Positions 19,939 through 30,877 of a stretch of DNA of 64,000 nt are shown piece after piece. The position numbers were made by a program, and so were the translations under genes. How positions within the stretch are numbered: position 1 is the first letter of the stretch; every line of letters begins with the position of its first letter. The notes below the pieces were generated by a model. It did no database searches. It saw nothing but the letters and a program-made list of their open reading frames with translations, and had not been told where the DNA came from. Source of the DNA: Talaromyces rugulosus (Eukaryota; Ascomycota; Eurotiomycetes; Eurotiales; Trichocomaceae); NCBI RefSeq assembly GCF_013368755.1, contig NC_049563.1:1984001-2048000 (forward strand), in the 5' to 3' direction.

Positions 19939-20259
19939 ATGTATGAGCTAGGAGATGTGGTAGAATTCAGCTACAACCATGGTAAGTAGCGACGACAAAC
20001 TCCATCAACAGCGCAACTTAAAAAGTAATCTCCATGTTTCAGAACTAGCAAACAGCCACCACGGACTCATTATAGGCATCGTGACGGGCGAAAATGGTAA
20101 AAGCCTCGGGTCTTATCTTGTAAGTGACTTTATTTGAGGCGTCTAATATAAATTAGTATTACTGACACGATTGATGTTCAGGTTGAGGAACGCGATGGTA
20201 GCCGTGTCAAAGTAGAAGAGAAAGATATATTTAAAGGTTTAAGGGAGCTTAGAGAGTGA
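19939..20259 (+). CDS. Small paralogous protein F (65 aa), cluster 2
   Basis: Exons 19939-19981, 20043-20119 and 20182-20259, with GTAAGT and GTAAGTG donors and CAG acceptors. Exon 2 is again 77 bp. The protein begins MYELGDVVEFSYNH (G-D in place of G-Q), passes S-H-H-G-L-I-I-G-I-V and S-L-G-S-Y-L, and ends VEERDGSRVKVEEKDIF followed by a short charged tail. It lies 259 bp after gene E on the same strand. Confidence 0.82.
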
Positions 20260-20886
20260 TTATTCCCGTTATGGGTAACTGAATATTCGGTTTTGTTTAG
20301 CTTGTATTTGGTGATGAGAAAATAAGTAGCTAGTAGTCTAACTATATAGTAATTTCAACTTATTTGTGGTTAGGGGTAGATTAGAAGGTACGACATCGGG
20401 GACTCCCAGCTCCAGCGACGCTATGTGTACTAAGTATCATTAATATGTATAGAAGATCCGATCTATTGAGTGTTAGATTTATCTACTGTTTTAAAATTAC
20501 AGCACAAACATCCTATTGTTTTCGTAACACAACCTGGTTTTGACCTTGAAGTTATTAGTGCCATTAGGGCTAAGATCGTCTTGGAAAACGGCCGGCCTGT
20601 GTCTATTCCGAGAGCTTTGTGGATATTCAATTATTGGAATTTAGATCATATGATCATTTATAGCTATTTTTAGATAGAAAGGTACACAAAACACCGTAAC
20701 AGGAAATGATTTGTGTAAACCTTCACGTTTCACGAAGTCACCACGAAATCTCCGACCTTTTTGTCGGCGTCTGCTCAGGTCAACTTTTCCTTAAATTTTC
20801 AAAACAAGTGACCCAAGCCAAAGGACAGAAAGAGAGAACAGATAACTCAAAAACTGAGGTGAAAATATCATGACGCAAAGGTCACA
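20260..20886. other. Spacer between small paralogue F and the membrane protein gene
   Basis: AT-rich, no supported feature. An open frame at 20470-20673 begins with GTG and shows no family resemblance. Confidence 0.4.
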
Positions 20887-21950
20887 ATGGCGGCATCAAC
20901 TAGGGACCTATTAATAAAACTGCCGACAAGCACAATACTTGAAACAAGACTATCCACAACGACTTCAGGGGTTCCCGCACTGACGACCGTTCTCAATCTG
21001 CCATCCTCGTGTCTAGCTGATATATGGCTTGATTTTTGTTACGTACCCTCAACCTCTGACAGCGACGTAATCTCTGACATATATGACTATGTACGCCTCG
21101 GCCCACGACTGTGGGATTCTAACTGTTTCCCATTGGGCTATTCCCCAGAAACAACGGATTCCGTGTTTTATTCTCCAGGGGTATGCCCACAGAGCTATAT
21201 ACAAGCATGTTCGAGTAAATTTACCGCTGGCACTGTTACAGAAACCCAGGCAATATGCTGTCCGACGTAAGTCTCCTACAAAAATTCAACTGGTTTCAAG
21301 TGTTCACTAACTTTCATAACAGCGATTACTCCTGTCAAAAAAATACCGATTGGCCGTGGCGACTCACGAATCAATGTGTATTTCGACTTTCGTCTACGTC
21401 AATCTTCCTAATAACGAACTCGTTGGCTGGGCCAATTAGCTCTGTCACAGAGACAGCAACGAGTGGTTACGAGATCAATGCTTACGGTATCAGTATCAGA
21501 TACCAGTCCAGTGATTTTGTATCAGCGCCAACAAAAATCTCTTCTTCCTCTACTTCTCCATCAACCGCGGCAACCACAGGCACTTCCCCACCCACGTTGA
21601 TCGCAACATCAGCACCAGAAACAAACCACCCTTCAGGCCTATCCAGTGGTGCAGGAGCAGGCATCGGTGTTGGCGTAACTATTGCAGTGTTTGCTCTAGT
21701 TGGTTCTGGTCTTTTCTATTTCTTCCGTCGTCGACGATCAACTTCAACCACGTATGAAGCGACATCAGTGACACCAATGACGCCAACGCCACCAACACCG
21801 CCGTCGGAGTCACACGATAGATCAGAACTGGTCGGTAGCCAGGTATACACAGAACATGAATTTGAACACATTCCACGACAGGACGTTGTTACCCTAGCGC
21901 AGCCTCCGAGTCATTCGGACCTAGTCCGGCCGGGATCAGGTAAAGAGTGA
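20887..21950 (+). CDS. Single-pass membrane protein with Ser/Thr-rich stalk (335 aa)
   Basis: Exons 20887-21266 and 21323-21950, with a 56-nt intron (GTAAGT...AACAG). The N-terminal half is cysteine-containing (SCLADIW, NCFPLGY, CPQSYIQAC, ICCPTDYSCQ), a pattern common in fungal surface proteins of unknown role. Then come a Ser/Thr/Pro-rich stalk (SSSSTSPSTAATTGTS), a glycine-rich membrane span (IGVGVTIAVFALVGSGLFYF), an RRRR stop-transfer and a T/P-rich cytoplasmic tail. No N-terminal signal peptide is visible from this start, which is odd for a type I topology; an upstream exon or a later start is possible. It sits between paralogues F and G. Confidence 0.78.
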
Positions 21951-22254
21951 GACAAAATACACTCTTTATGGCACTTTCCAGAAAGGCCAACTGTATGTCC
22001 AGACATATTCAATATTTCGAACTTTTTTTTTTTTTTTTTTTGGTTTCTCTTTTGTTTTATTTCTTTATTTCTTTTTATGGTTGAAACTGGTTTCATGATT
22101 AGTGGCAAGCATCGTTCGCCTTTGGTTGCCGGATTTCGAATCCGAAAACATCGACGCCGATTGCTGTCATATATAGTTTTCCCTTAAGTCGATCAATATA
22201 TTCAAAACCAATACATTTATCCCCTTGCCTGAAGTCTTTGTTTTAGTTTTAACT

Positions 22255-22586
22255 ATGCATATCGGACCCAACAAAGGACAATTGGTCCAATTCGCAGCAA
22301 ATTGGGGTACAACAACTCAGTCGCTCAAGACACTTCTCTAGAATTCCGTACTAACCATTGAAATAACTTCCCATAGATAATGGCAACGAGCACGCGGGCT
22401 ACATAAGAGAGGTCATGGTTGATAGAAACGGTGCTTTTTCAGGGCATTACATGGTATGATCAGCTACCTTTTCTTTCTTGCCCTTCTACATTTTAACCCG
22501 TACATTTGGGGTGCAAGATTGAAGATAAAAACGAAGGCGGCAAATTACATTCCTTAAATGCAGCAGGGATTCGTCGGGTGATGTGA
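22255..22586 (+). CDS. Small paralogous protein G (65 aa), cluster 2
   Basis: Exons 22255-22306, 22377-22453 and 22518-22586. Introns GTACAA...CATAG (70 nt) and GTATGA...GCAAG (64 nt). Exon 2 is 77 bp. The protein begins MHIGPNKGQLVQFAANW, passes E-H-A-G-Y-I-R-E-V and F-S-G-H-Y-M, and ends IEDKNEGGKLHSLNAAGI plus four residues. Its last exon has lost the E-x-D-I ending, so it is the most divergent C terminus of cluster 2. Confidence 0.75.
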
Positions 22587-22789
22587 AGGGGGCTGGTGTC
22601 TTTGGTTATTGATCATGGTTGAATCACTGGCCACTGTGACTCGGAAGAAAGGTCCGGCAACGAAAAGGTAGCTGATAGCATTTGCCTACGTCTATAAAAA
22701 AAATTGTTGAATACATCTGTTGTTCATCTCCTAACTGCTTAAATAAATTTATGTTTTTATAACTCGCATTCAACAGCAAAACAAAAGCA

Positions 22790-23066
22790 ATGGCTCAGTT
22801 CGACAAGGGGCAAAGAGTCCTCTTCAAACCACAGGATGGTACGTAAAACTCCAGTCTCCTTTATACGATGTGTCTAAGCCATGGTCTAGAACCTGCAGCG
22901 GAACACAAGGGCCTCGTTCGACGAGTCATGCCCGATGGTCGATATCTGGTTTGTGTTCCTTTCTTCTTTGCTTCAACTATCATTGCTAACTCTTCAGATT
23001 CACGATTTCGATGCCCCGCGTGACAGCATGATAGAGGAAGGACTAATCCTCCGAGCTCTTGATTGA
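22790..23066 (+). CDS. Small paralogous protein H (58 aa), cluster 2
   Basis: Exons 22790-22838, 22890-22948 and 22998-23066, with introns of only 51 and 49 nt (GTACGT...TCTAG, GTTTGT...TTCAG). Exon 2 is 59 bp, that is six codons shorter than the 77-bp form, the loss falling in the loop between the H-K-G-L-V-R-R-V strand and the G-R-Y-L strand. The protein begins MAQFDKGQRVLF and ends IEEGLILRALD. Its base composition is less AT-rich than its neighbours. It may be the least derived copy, but that is a guess. Confidence 0.78.
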
Positions 23067-23377
23067 AAACCACGGAGGAATAGGAGAGTAGAGAGTAAAT
23101 AACTTCTGGATAGTATGATTTGGATTCTTAACAAGTCTACTAGAGATGATATTTGAATACTTCAAAGAGACTGAAACTTCAAGAGTATATCGTAAAATGG
23201 TTGACGTCAACTCCCAACGCCATCTCCATAAAACATTGAATTTGAAAAAGCAAACTGCCGATGTCTCATGGAACTGGGACCTAACAAGCCACTGAATATG
23301 TCTATGGCATATACACACACAACTTTTCACTGGGGTAAAAATTCATTGAGAAACACACATAGTCCCCACAAATAATA

Positions 23378-24434
23378 TTACATCTCCATTCGGTCTTCGT
23401 CTTCGTCGTCTAACCCATCCAGAGCTCCGGCTGGGACACGCCCCTCGTTGAGCTCTTTCTCCAGACGGGCGATTTCTTGTAGGCTCTTGGCTTCGCGAAT
23501 CATCTTTTCGACACGCTTTCGCTCCTTATCCGTCAACTTGACTCGGATAGCCCTGTCACCTGCGCCTCGTCCAGGAGCGGCAGCGCCTGTAGACGGCACA
23601 TCAAAAGTTCGCGACTTGGCGCCCATAATCTTCGATGCTAGCTCCGTCGGTTCTTCAAACGAGCCGAAAAGTTCAGTCGCCTTGGCACGTTCAATGTCCT
23701 TGACCTTTTGGTAATCGAGGAAGCGGATGTGAGGGTTACGCCAGATGACCCAGTATCGATAGTTCTTGATCATGAAACTTAGCATCGAGTTCCGAAGGAA
23801 AAAAATCAGGGTATTATACACACCTCTTTCCGCGTAACCGGGTTTTCCATTAATACCACATGCGTAAGCCTGGCGAAATTCTGCAACGGGTCGAGATCCG
23901 CCAACTCGGACATGTTATTTGCCGTGAGCACCAGTGTCTCCAGATTCGGTATTGACGTAGCCAGAGTAGGCTGGATGTGGTTCACTCGGTTGCGCGCAAG
24001 CAACAGCGTCCGTAAGCGAGGGAAGAAAGGGAAATTCGAGAGCGAGGAGAGGTCATTGTCGGTGAAATCGATCGCATCTTGCTCCTACTCCACGATTAGA
24101 AAAACCACTCACAATGGAAAAAAAGAAAGAAAGAAAGAGAGGAAATAGAGATGTATCAAAGAACTCACCTTGGCGACAGCTAAATTTTCAATAGCAGGAA
24201 TTTTGTGGCCTAAATTCGTCTCAAAAAGAGGAAAGAATGATATATCAATGGGTTCCTCACGTAGAATTGACACGACAAAAAACAGCAAAGAGAAAGTAGA
24301 AACAGAAAAAGCAAGTGTAGTATCTGTTCTTCTCAGGTAATAAATGACCACCCACCTCTAAGATCTAGCTCTCGCTCCTTTATCGGGTTGATGTATGAGA
24401 GGGAATTGTGAATGAGCTCGACGGTCAATCGCAT
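23378..24434 (-). CDS. LEA1: U2 small nuclear ribonucleoprotein A' (leucine-rich repeat)
   Basis: Four exons: complement(24356-24434, 24169-24209, 23824-24084, 23378-23764), 255 residues. The N terminus MRLTVELIHNSLSYINPIKE, the IPAIENLAVAK motif, FTDNDLSSLSNFP, LLLARNRVNHI and NLETLVLTANN are the LRRs of U2A'. The capping motif is YWVIWRNPHIRFLDYQKV, where family members have the Y-R-x-x-V-I segment. The acidic C terminus is DGLDDEDEDRM. The protein binds U2B'' and stem-loop IV of U2 snRNA in the spliceosome. Intron phases are consistent throughout. The 41-bp second exon is short but has good splice signals. Confidence 0.93.
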
Positions 24435-24823
24435 CTTGACGACGTAAGTGGGTGCCGGCTAATTGTTGAAAGGCATGCGCTCAGAAGGTGTGGAAGTAAA
24501 ACCAAAGCTTCCAGGCCAGTTGTGGCTGGTGTGAATATTGAGAGTGTATCGAAGATCTCTTTTGGGATTTCTCTCGTCTGCAAGTGCAACTTTCAACAAG
24601 CAAGCTCCAAAGAAACTAGAATGCGGGAGAGTCACGTGCCGATTGGTCAAGCTTTGCGCAAATCGTGTTCGAAAAAATCTACTCAACTACGATGTAAGAC
24701 AGTTTAATTAAATTATATCGATATATATATGTATATATATTAATAGTGGCTTATTTAAATTCTATTCCTGCACTTGTGGTAGTGACGTGGTCAGGATAGT
24801 ATAGTTATGAAAGAACTACTACC

Positions 24824-24855
<32 letters not shown>

Positions 24856-24981
24856 TATTGCTCGCCTCAAAATTGATGACGGCCATCTCCACAGATCAAC
24901 GCCAATTCAAACCCAAACCAGTAACTCCAATCTAAACTCCTTATTCGTAAGACTGCGTTGCAGTCATGCTCAGTGCCTCAT
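24435..24981. other. Spacer between U2A' and apyrase genes with (AGT)n microsatellite
   Basis: It contains an AT-rich stretch (24710-24750) and an (AGT)n tract at 24825-24855. No gene is visible. Confidence 0.5.
24825..24855. repeat. (AGT)n microsatellite
   Basis: About ten trinucleotide units. Confidence 0.9.
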
Positions 24982-27306
24982 TCAATCGTCACTCACTGGC
25001 TGCAACATGGGAGACTTGCGGTACGATCTTGTCGGACTGACGGTTCGAGACCGACTACCAGTTGTAGCAGTGGCGACCAGGTGCTCCCTACTCTCGGTTC
25101 TGATGACCAACCCTTGTCGGTCGAGCGCATTTGAAGACGGCGCAATACCCAGTCCGATACTGGTGCTAGATATATTACCGAGCTCGAACTTCAAGCCTGG
25201 TGTCTGCGAGGCGAGTGCCGAACCGGAACTCTTAAGAGAGTGGCGTTTGGAGTGAGGGGGGCTGTATCCAATAGGACTAGTTATATTGTGTGCATCATCC
25301 TCGCTGTCGGTGTCGGCACCGGAGAGCTCAAATTCAGGCCCGCCATCTTCGAGGACGCGTTCGTAAGCAAGAGAGTTTCTTCCAATGAATGGAATTTTCG
25401 ATCCAACAAATTTCCTGCGAGATCGAGGACCTCCCCGCTTGAAGAAAGTTTGCAGTTTATGATAAATCCGTAAGCGGCGGCCGCGGCCGCACAAGAAGAA
25501 AAGAACGATGACGATGATAAGCACGAATAATAAGACACCAGGGATACGCCGTGGTGATTCTCCGCCAAAGAGAGCATCGTGCCAACTGTCACTTTCCTCT
25601 ACTGACGGGCCGGGTCCTGGCACGAGTTCGACGCTAGGATATTGGAAATCCTTCGGAATACCGGGTTGGTTGCTTCCAAAGCCAACTGGAAGGGCATTTT
25701 CCTCAATAGTGGGGACCTGTGAGGCAGCATAGAGGATCACCTTGCCGAGGGTCCAGCTAACTTCGGTTGAGTCGATTTTATTGACGGCTTGGAACGGGTG
25801 GACATATCCTTGCTCTTTGCCATGTTGGATGACTTCCTTGGTCCCGTTGTGGCTAGAACTAGGTGTGTCCTCGATACCAACCCGAGGAATACCAATGCCT
25901 CCGTGGAGAACGTTGATAAGCCAAGATGCCTTGAAGCAAACCTGGTATGCTTTCTCGCTATCGACCTTGGAGCCCCATCGTTCTTCTGCCAGACCTTGCT
26001 CGATAGCGGCCCATTCTTGGGAGCAAAAAGCATCAACTCGGTGTTGATACGTATTGAAGTCGTAAGCCTTGTCTTTGTGGCCCATTTCAAAGATTTCGTG
26101 AGTTGTGTGCCAGTATTCGCTAATGCCAACAAAATGGTTCACATCAAAGTCAATGGCGGGGACATGGACTCCATTCAAAAGACACGGCTCGTCAGCGCAA
26201 GGCGCATCTTTGTCAAGCAGCGGGAAAGTTTGCCGTAAGCACTCGTCAAAACGTCCCGTGCCTATCAAATAAGGAGTAGATGGCGTATCATCAATAAGAG
26301 GTTGGCCATCCATTGCGGTGCGGAGACGATTGGGAAGACAGGGATCGGGAATTTCAGTAACCTTGGCCAAGGACACCGATTCCTGAAGAGCCTCAATGTA
26401 GCGGCGGCGGGCTTCGCGAACGCCGAATTCCAACCACGAGGTAACGAAAAGTTGGTAATCTTGGCTAGATCCGTCGATATTGCGCAGGCGCAATAGTTTC
26501 AGGTCATTGGCATGCTTTTCGGCCTCGGTAGCATTCGGAACAAAGGCGATTTGGGCGGACGCGCCACCCATATCCAAGAAGCCATATGTGTGATGGCCTT
26601 TTCCGTGAGCATGCTCTTCGGGAGAATCAAAACTCCCTAGTAGATAATTGGCGGCAATCCAGCCATATAGACCTTCTGTTTCTCCTGGAATAACCTGGAC
26701 ATGAACATCGCACTCAGGGAGGAGGAAATCGGAGTTCTCCCGGAAAAAAGAACAGACTTGGTTGAGAATTTGACCGCGCTGGGCATCGCTCAACAAGCGC
26801 ATACCAGCCGTGGCCAAGAGGAAGACGGGCGTGTCTTTGACAGCGGTTTCCGGTACGATATCAAGGGCATGCTGCAAGAGCTCGTCGAGATGATCAGGGC
26901 CGACTTGTTCGGGGGTGTCGGCAAAGGTCGATATACCTAGGCGGCAACATGCATTAGTACAGGCTATATCGGCATGCATAGTGTTCGTTGTTTTTTCTGC
27001 ACTCATACCAGGGTGAATCTTTTTAGTCCAGTCCTCCTTGGTCCTGATCTTGGGCAAGGATTTCAACTCTTGCGGATTTCCCCCTTGGCGGGCCTTGGAA
27101 TTATTGAGCCATCGATAGATATGGACTCGGGTCCCCTAAGAACGGTGAATTAGAATGCATGAACATCGACCACAATTCGCTTCCGTTGCACATACAGACG
27201 AGCCCGCGTCCAGGATAACACCATATCTCCCTATAAAAAGACGCGTCAGCGTTTATTCTTCTCTTTCCGGTCTCCTTAGCCTTGTCGAGTACTAACATTT
27301 TCCCAT
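24982..27306 (-). CDS. YND1: Golgi apyrase, GDA1/CD39 nucleoside phosphatase family
   Basis: Four exons: complement(27297-27306, 27196-27230, 27009-27135, 24982-26936), 708 residues. The first exon is only 10 bp (MGK plus one base) and the second 35 bp. Together they restore apyrase region ACR1 as YGVILDAGSSGTRVHIYRW across the intron. ACR2 is LLATAGMR, ACR3 is GETEGLYGWIAANYLLG and ACR4 is FLDMGGASAQIAF. A single membrane segment, IPGVLLFVLIIVIVLFFL, lies about residue 530, followed by a basic cytosolic tail rich in serine. The enzyme hydrolyses nucleoside di- and triphosphates in the Golgi lumen, supporting glycosylation. The Ynd1-type architecture (C-terminal membrane anchor) distinguishes it from Gda1, which is N-terminally anchored. 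Confidence 0.92.
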
Positions 27307-28998
27307 TTGGTATAGCGATGGTTCGGAATATTAATATTTATCTGAACAGCATGATCTGGGGGGGCGCAGGGCGGAAGCGATCACGGAACCCAGATGTCGA
27401 GTAGGTTGAGCGAATGTGTCGGAATCGGCCACCACAAAAACCAGCTGCAGGCGGCAGATAAGAGTAGCAACAACGGGATGTTGTTTTGGGGGGAGTAGTA
27501 GCGATCGTGGAGGGGTCTCGGACTGGGGAACCAAACGAGCGGCGGCGGGCAGAGGAAATCAAGACAAGAGTAAAAGCGAAGACATTCGCGGCAAAAGGGA
27601 AGATAAACTAATTAAGTGTTGTCGTTAGTTGCATTGGAGGATGGGAGAGAGCGTCGTAGTCGCACGGGAAGGCGTCACACCAGGCACGTGTTTATTACCA
27701 ATACCGGTATCATAAGCAGACGATATCCACATGCCAAATAAACCCCCTGCCATTGGCAGAGCCGGCCACTCCAGGCCAGAATCGACCGCTGCTGACGGGC
27801 CTGGTACGGGCTGATACGGTATTTGGGAGCCGTGAGTGGACCGCTTGGCCCCCCGCCCCACCCAACTGCCCGCAAACGGCGGCTGATTGGTTCGCCCTCT
27901 TGTTTAGTATCCCACGGACTTTCTTTGCGACGGCACAATTTTATATTTCGCCATGATCTTCAAGAAATAGGAGAAGAAACACACCTCCGGGAGTTCTGTT
28001 CTTATCTGGTACTTATGGTGCAGACTACATTTTTTATCATCAACGCCATAATATCTGTTCAAGACAATTAAGACACGCGGAACTGGTGGGAGTGGGCCGG
28101 TTTCACCGATGACGTCGGCTCCTCCTCCTCGCCTATAGTTGCATCCTAGCAACGATAAGAAATCTTGAAAATCCTGCGTACTAACCCTGTTCGGTCACTA
28201 GTTCGCCTTCAAATTGTTATTCCCTGCAGTATAATAAAATAATATTAATTTATGAGTGATGCAGATAGATTAATCGGCATTTCTGCGAGACCCTTGGGCC
28301 GCCCCTGGTCCAAAAGATGTCATACATGCTGTACATCTTTATGCAATAGTAACTCCAATCTCCGTATAATACTACCGCACCGTTGCAGACAACGCCGATC
28401 AAACACAGATCGCATCCACTCGGCCTGTCATTGCCCATCGGGGAAGCCGTTGCCCCATTGGCTGTTGGTGGTACTGGAAGCCTGCCTGTAAGATATGAAT
28501 TAAAACACGTCGTTGATGTCAAATGTTGCTTATAGAGCGGTTGCTTGTAGTGGGGTGCACCCGGTTATATAGAAATTATATGGAAAATCGATGTCAGTTC
28601 TGCCGTAAACATTCTCGTGGCTCTAGCTTACCCCTTGACGCAGTGGTTCAGTATTATTCTGTATACATCATGGGAATTGATCACAATTGATATTAGTTGA
28701 CTACATGTACATATATAGCTGACGTGTACCCATGTACACCATTTCCGGAAGCCGAATGTATACATTTTAGCGGCTGGACTGTATCCTTGCCGGAGATAGG
28801 AGAGAGAAAGAAGGGTCAAGTTATATTGGCTCTAGACCTTAGTCTCTTGGGTACAACTGTCTCTCTCTTATATCTCCAACATATTACAATCAGAAATTGA
28901 GCAACAAGCTAGTTGATAGATAGGTTTCGATAAACTCTGTCACGGATCTCAAGCAGTTGATCAGATCAATCGAAATAGTGGCCCGCATTCTTCAACAA
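27307..28998. other. Long non-coding spacer between apyrase and tRNA-Ile
   Basis: Holds the apyrase promoter region on its left side. Open frames are short, overlapping on both strands, and without recognisable domains. No repeat or RNA gene was found. Confidence 0.4.
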
Positions 28999-29093
28999 GG
29001 TCGATTAGCTCAGTTGGTTAGAGCGTGGTGCTAATACGGCATCTGCCAGTGTATGACACGCCAAGGCCATGGGTTCGACCCCCATATTGACCA
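28999..29093 (+). tRNA. tRNA-Ile (anticodon AAT) with a 21-nt intron
   Basis: The acceptor GGTCGAT (28999-29005) pairs with ATTGACC (29086-29092) and is followed by A73. The anticodon arm is TGGTG-CTAATA with the intron at 29037-29057 in the canonical position after base 37, then A-CGCCA. The T arm is ATGGG-TTCGACC-CCCAT. A run of seven T (29095-29101) terminates transcription. Standard nuclear gene. Confidence 0.93.
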
Positions 29094-29740
29094 CTTTTTT
29101 TGCTACACCAAGGTTGGTGTAGCTGGGCGAGGTGGCATGTAAATGATGAACCCCACGCGTACGGGACACCAAACATATCCGGAAGTTAATCATTTTAACG
29201 AGAATCAGACAAACAGGGTTGGTATATACAAATATACCACAAATACCATAAAGAATTGTTCAAAACGAAGACAATTTCAAATTGAATACTTACTACTATA
29301 TTTACGCATATTTGTGTGTACAACTCACCGATATCAATGATGGTTGCTTCCAATTGGTTATTATTTTATCATCTAACTTGTACTTTCGTATTTTAGCAAT
29401 TTCATATTCACTTTTATTAGAGGTCACAGTTTTACATGGATAAAAGATAAGTTTAATGGTCTCGCTTCGCTCAGCTGGATCGGGTTGTGAGGTTTGGTCA
29501 CGTGATCGGATATGTTTTATTAGTCAGCCGGAATATGTAGCCTTGCCAAAAAGGGCCCAACCCTTTTTGGTCTAATGGAAAAAGTCGGTCACATATTTCT
29601 TGATACAATACAAATCAAATCACAATTTATACAGAAATCACTTGTATTTATGGTAATATAGTTCTGTTCCGAAAGGCCACAGCCAAGCAATCTGGTTAAT
29701 AAGGTCTGTAACGAGACCCGCTTGTACCGATTTAGCACGC
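29094..29740. other. Spacer after tRNA-Ile with two perfect inverted repeats
   Basis: A 10-bp inverted repeat at 29102-29123 (GCTACACCAA/TTGGTGTAGC, 2-nt loop) directly follows the terminator. Another lies at 29546-29570 (CCAAAAAGGG/CCCTTTTTGG, 5-nt loop). Otherwise AT-rich sequence without genes. Confidence 0.55.
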
Positions 29741-30187
29741 CTGAGATTGCAAGCCTGTAGTGAGGCCAATTTGACCGGTTTGACAACGTACTCGGGGAGC
29801 TGTAGGCCTGCAGTGGGACCGATTTGACTGTTCTGTCTGATTTACTTGGCCTGCAAGCCGGCTAGTGAGGTTATATAAAGTGTACCCGTAGTGATGCTTG
29901 CGCGCACCTGGTTGATGCGCCTGGGAAGCCTGCAAACTGGTTGGTACATATGTAATGCCTGCAGGACTGTCCGCGCGCACCGACTTGAAAAGTCTGTAAG
30001 CTGATTAGTGAAGTTATATAAAGTGAGCTGCAACGTACTGAGGAAGGCCTGCCCGCGCGCACCGATTTGAGGCACCTGAGAAGCCTACAGGCCGGTTGGT
30101 GAGGTTCCATGAAGGGGATTGCAACGTGCTGAGGAAGCTTGTATTAATGCCTGTCTGTGTGCGCTGGTTGGTGAGGCCTTGGGAAGT
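29741..30187. repeat. Degenerate tandem repeat array, about six units
   Basis: Units of about 45-105 bp each begin with a variant of GCCTGCAAGCCGGTTGGTGAGG at about 29753, 29808, 29850, 29928, 29994 and 30085. Several contain TTATATAAAGTG and GCGCGCACCGATTTGA. Units are unequal and interleaved, so the array has evolved by slippage or unequal exchange. The array is GC-rich compared with its flanks and non-coding. Confidence 0.6.
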
Positions 30188-30603
30188 TGACGTGGGTGAG
30201 AAGTGTGGTTTTATATATATTTGAGGGTGTTGCTGATATATATGTTCACCAGGGTCAACCCCCTTAGGGTAACTGCGTCGACGCATCTAGTTTACTTTGT
30301 GGGTTTATGGATTAAAAAAATTATTTTTTATTGGTTCCGCATATAATTATATGGTTACAGAATGATTGCAAGTTCGGTATATCAAAAATTTGCTATCTTA
30401 TATTCGGCAACGTTGCCAAGGATATGGAACGTATCGAAATTAGTTACCACGAGTTTATATTACATACTAAAACACATTGGCACTACTAACGTATTTTATA
30501 ACCCCCGTCGGCCACATAAGCGTGCCCGGCCACCTGTAATCCCATATAAAATGGCCATTTTTCAGATTAGAATATCATAACTTTTTATTAAATAACTATA
30601 ATT
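30188..30603. other. AT-rich flank at the left edge of the retroelement nest
   Basis: No gene. This sequence directly borders the LTR of degraded copy D1. Confidence 0.4.
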
Positions 30604-30877
30604 TGTGACGTGCCTTTTCCAAAGATATTCGATTCCTATCTAGGGGTGCGATTCTCTAAAACAACAAGCATGGGAAAGGAATCTAACTACCAGGACCTGC
30701 GGGAAGGTTTTATCTTGTGTGCTTAGGTAACCAGCTTGACCTCTTATGGCCCCGGGGTGAGGCTATCCCCAGATCTGGCACTGCGGGTTAAGGTTGATGC
30801 CTTTTTTGTCTGAGGTCTTTTATCTGGCTATGAGGCCGCTCCTACCTTTAGGGATAGCCTTAGGCTCAGCCGTTATA
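30604..30877 (-). repeat. LTR of degraded copy D1 (274 bp)
   Basis: Reverse complement of the element 2 LTR, same length. It begins TGTGACGTGCC and ends with a mutated CCGTTATA in place of CCGTCACA. Confidence 0.9.

Noticed and set aside
20470..20673. 67-codon plus-strand frame between paralogue F and the membrane protein
   Set aside because: Begins with GTG and shows none of the family pattern; no supporting signal.
24713..24750. AT-rich stretch as a replication origin or terminator
   Set aside because: Only simple ATAT repeats; no specific signal.
29741..30187. CRISPR-like array
   Set aside because: Units are unequal and degenerate, with no constant repeat-spacer structure, and the host is a eukaryote.
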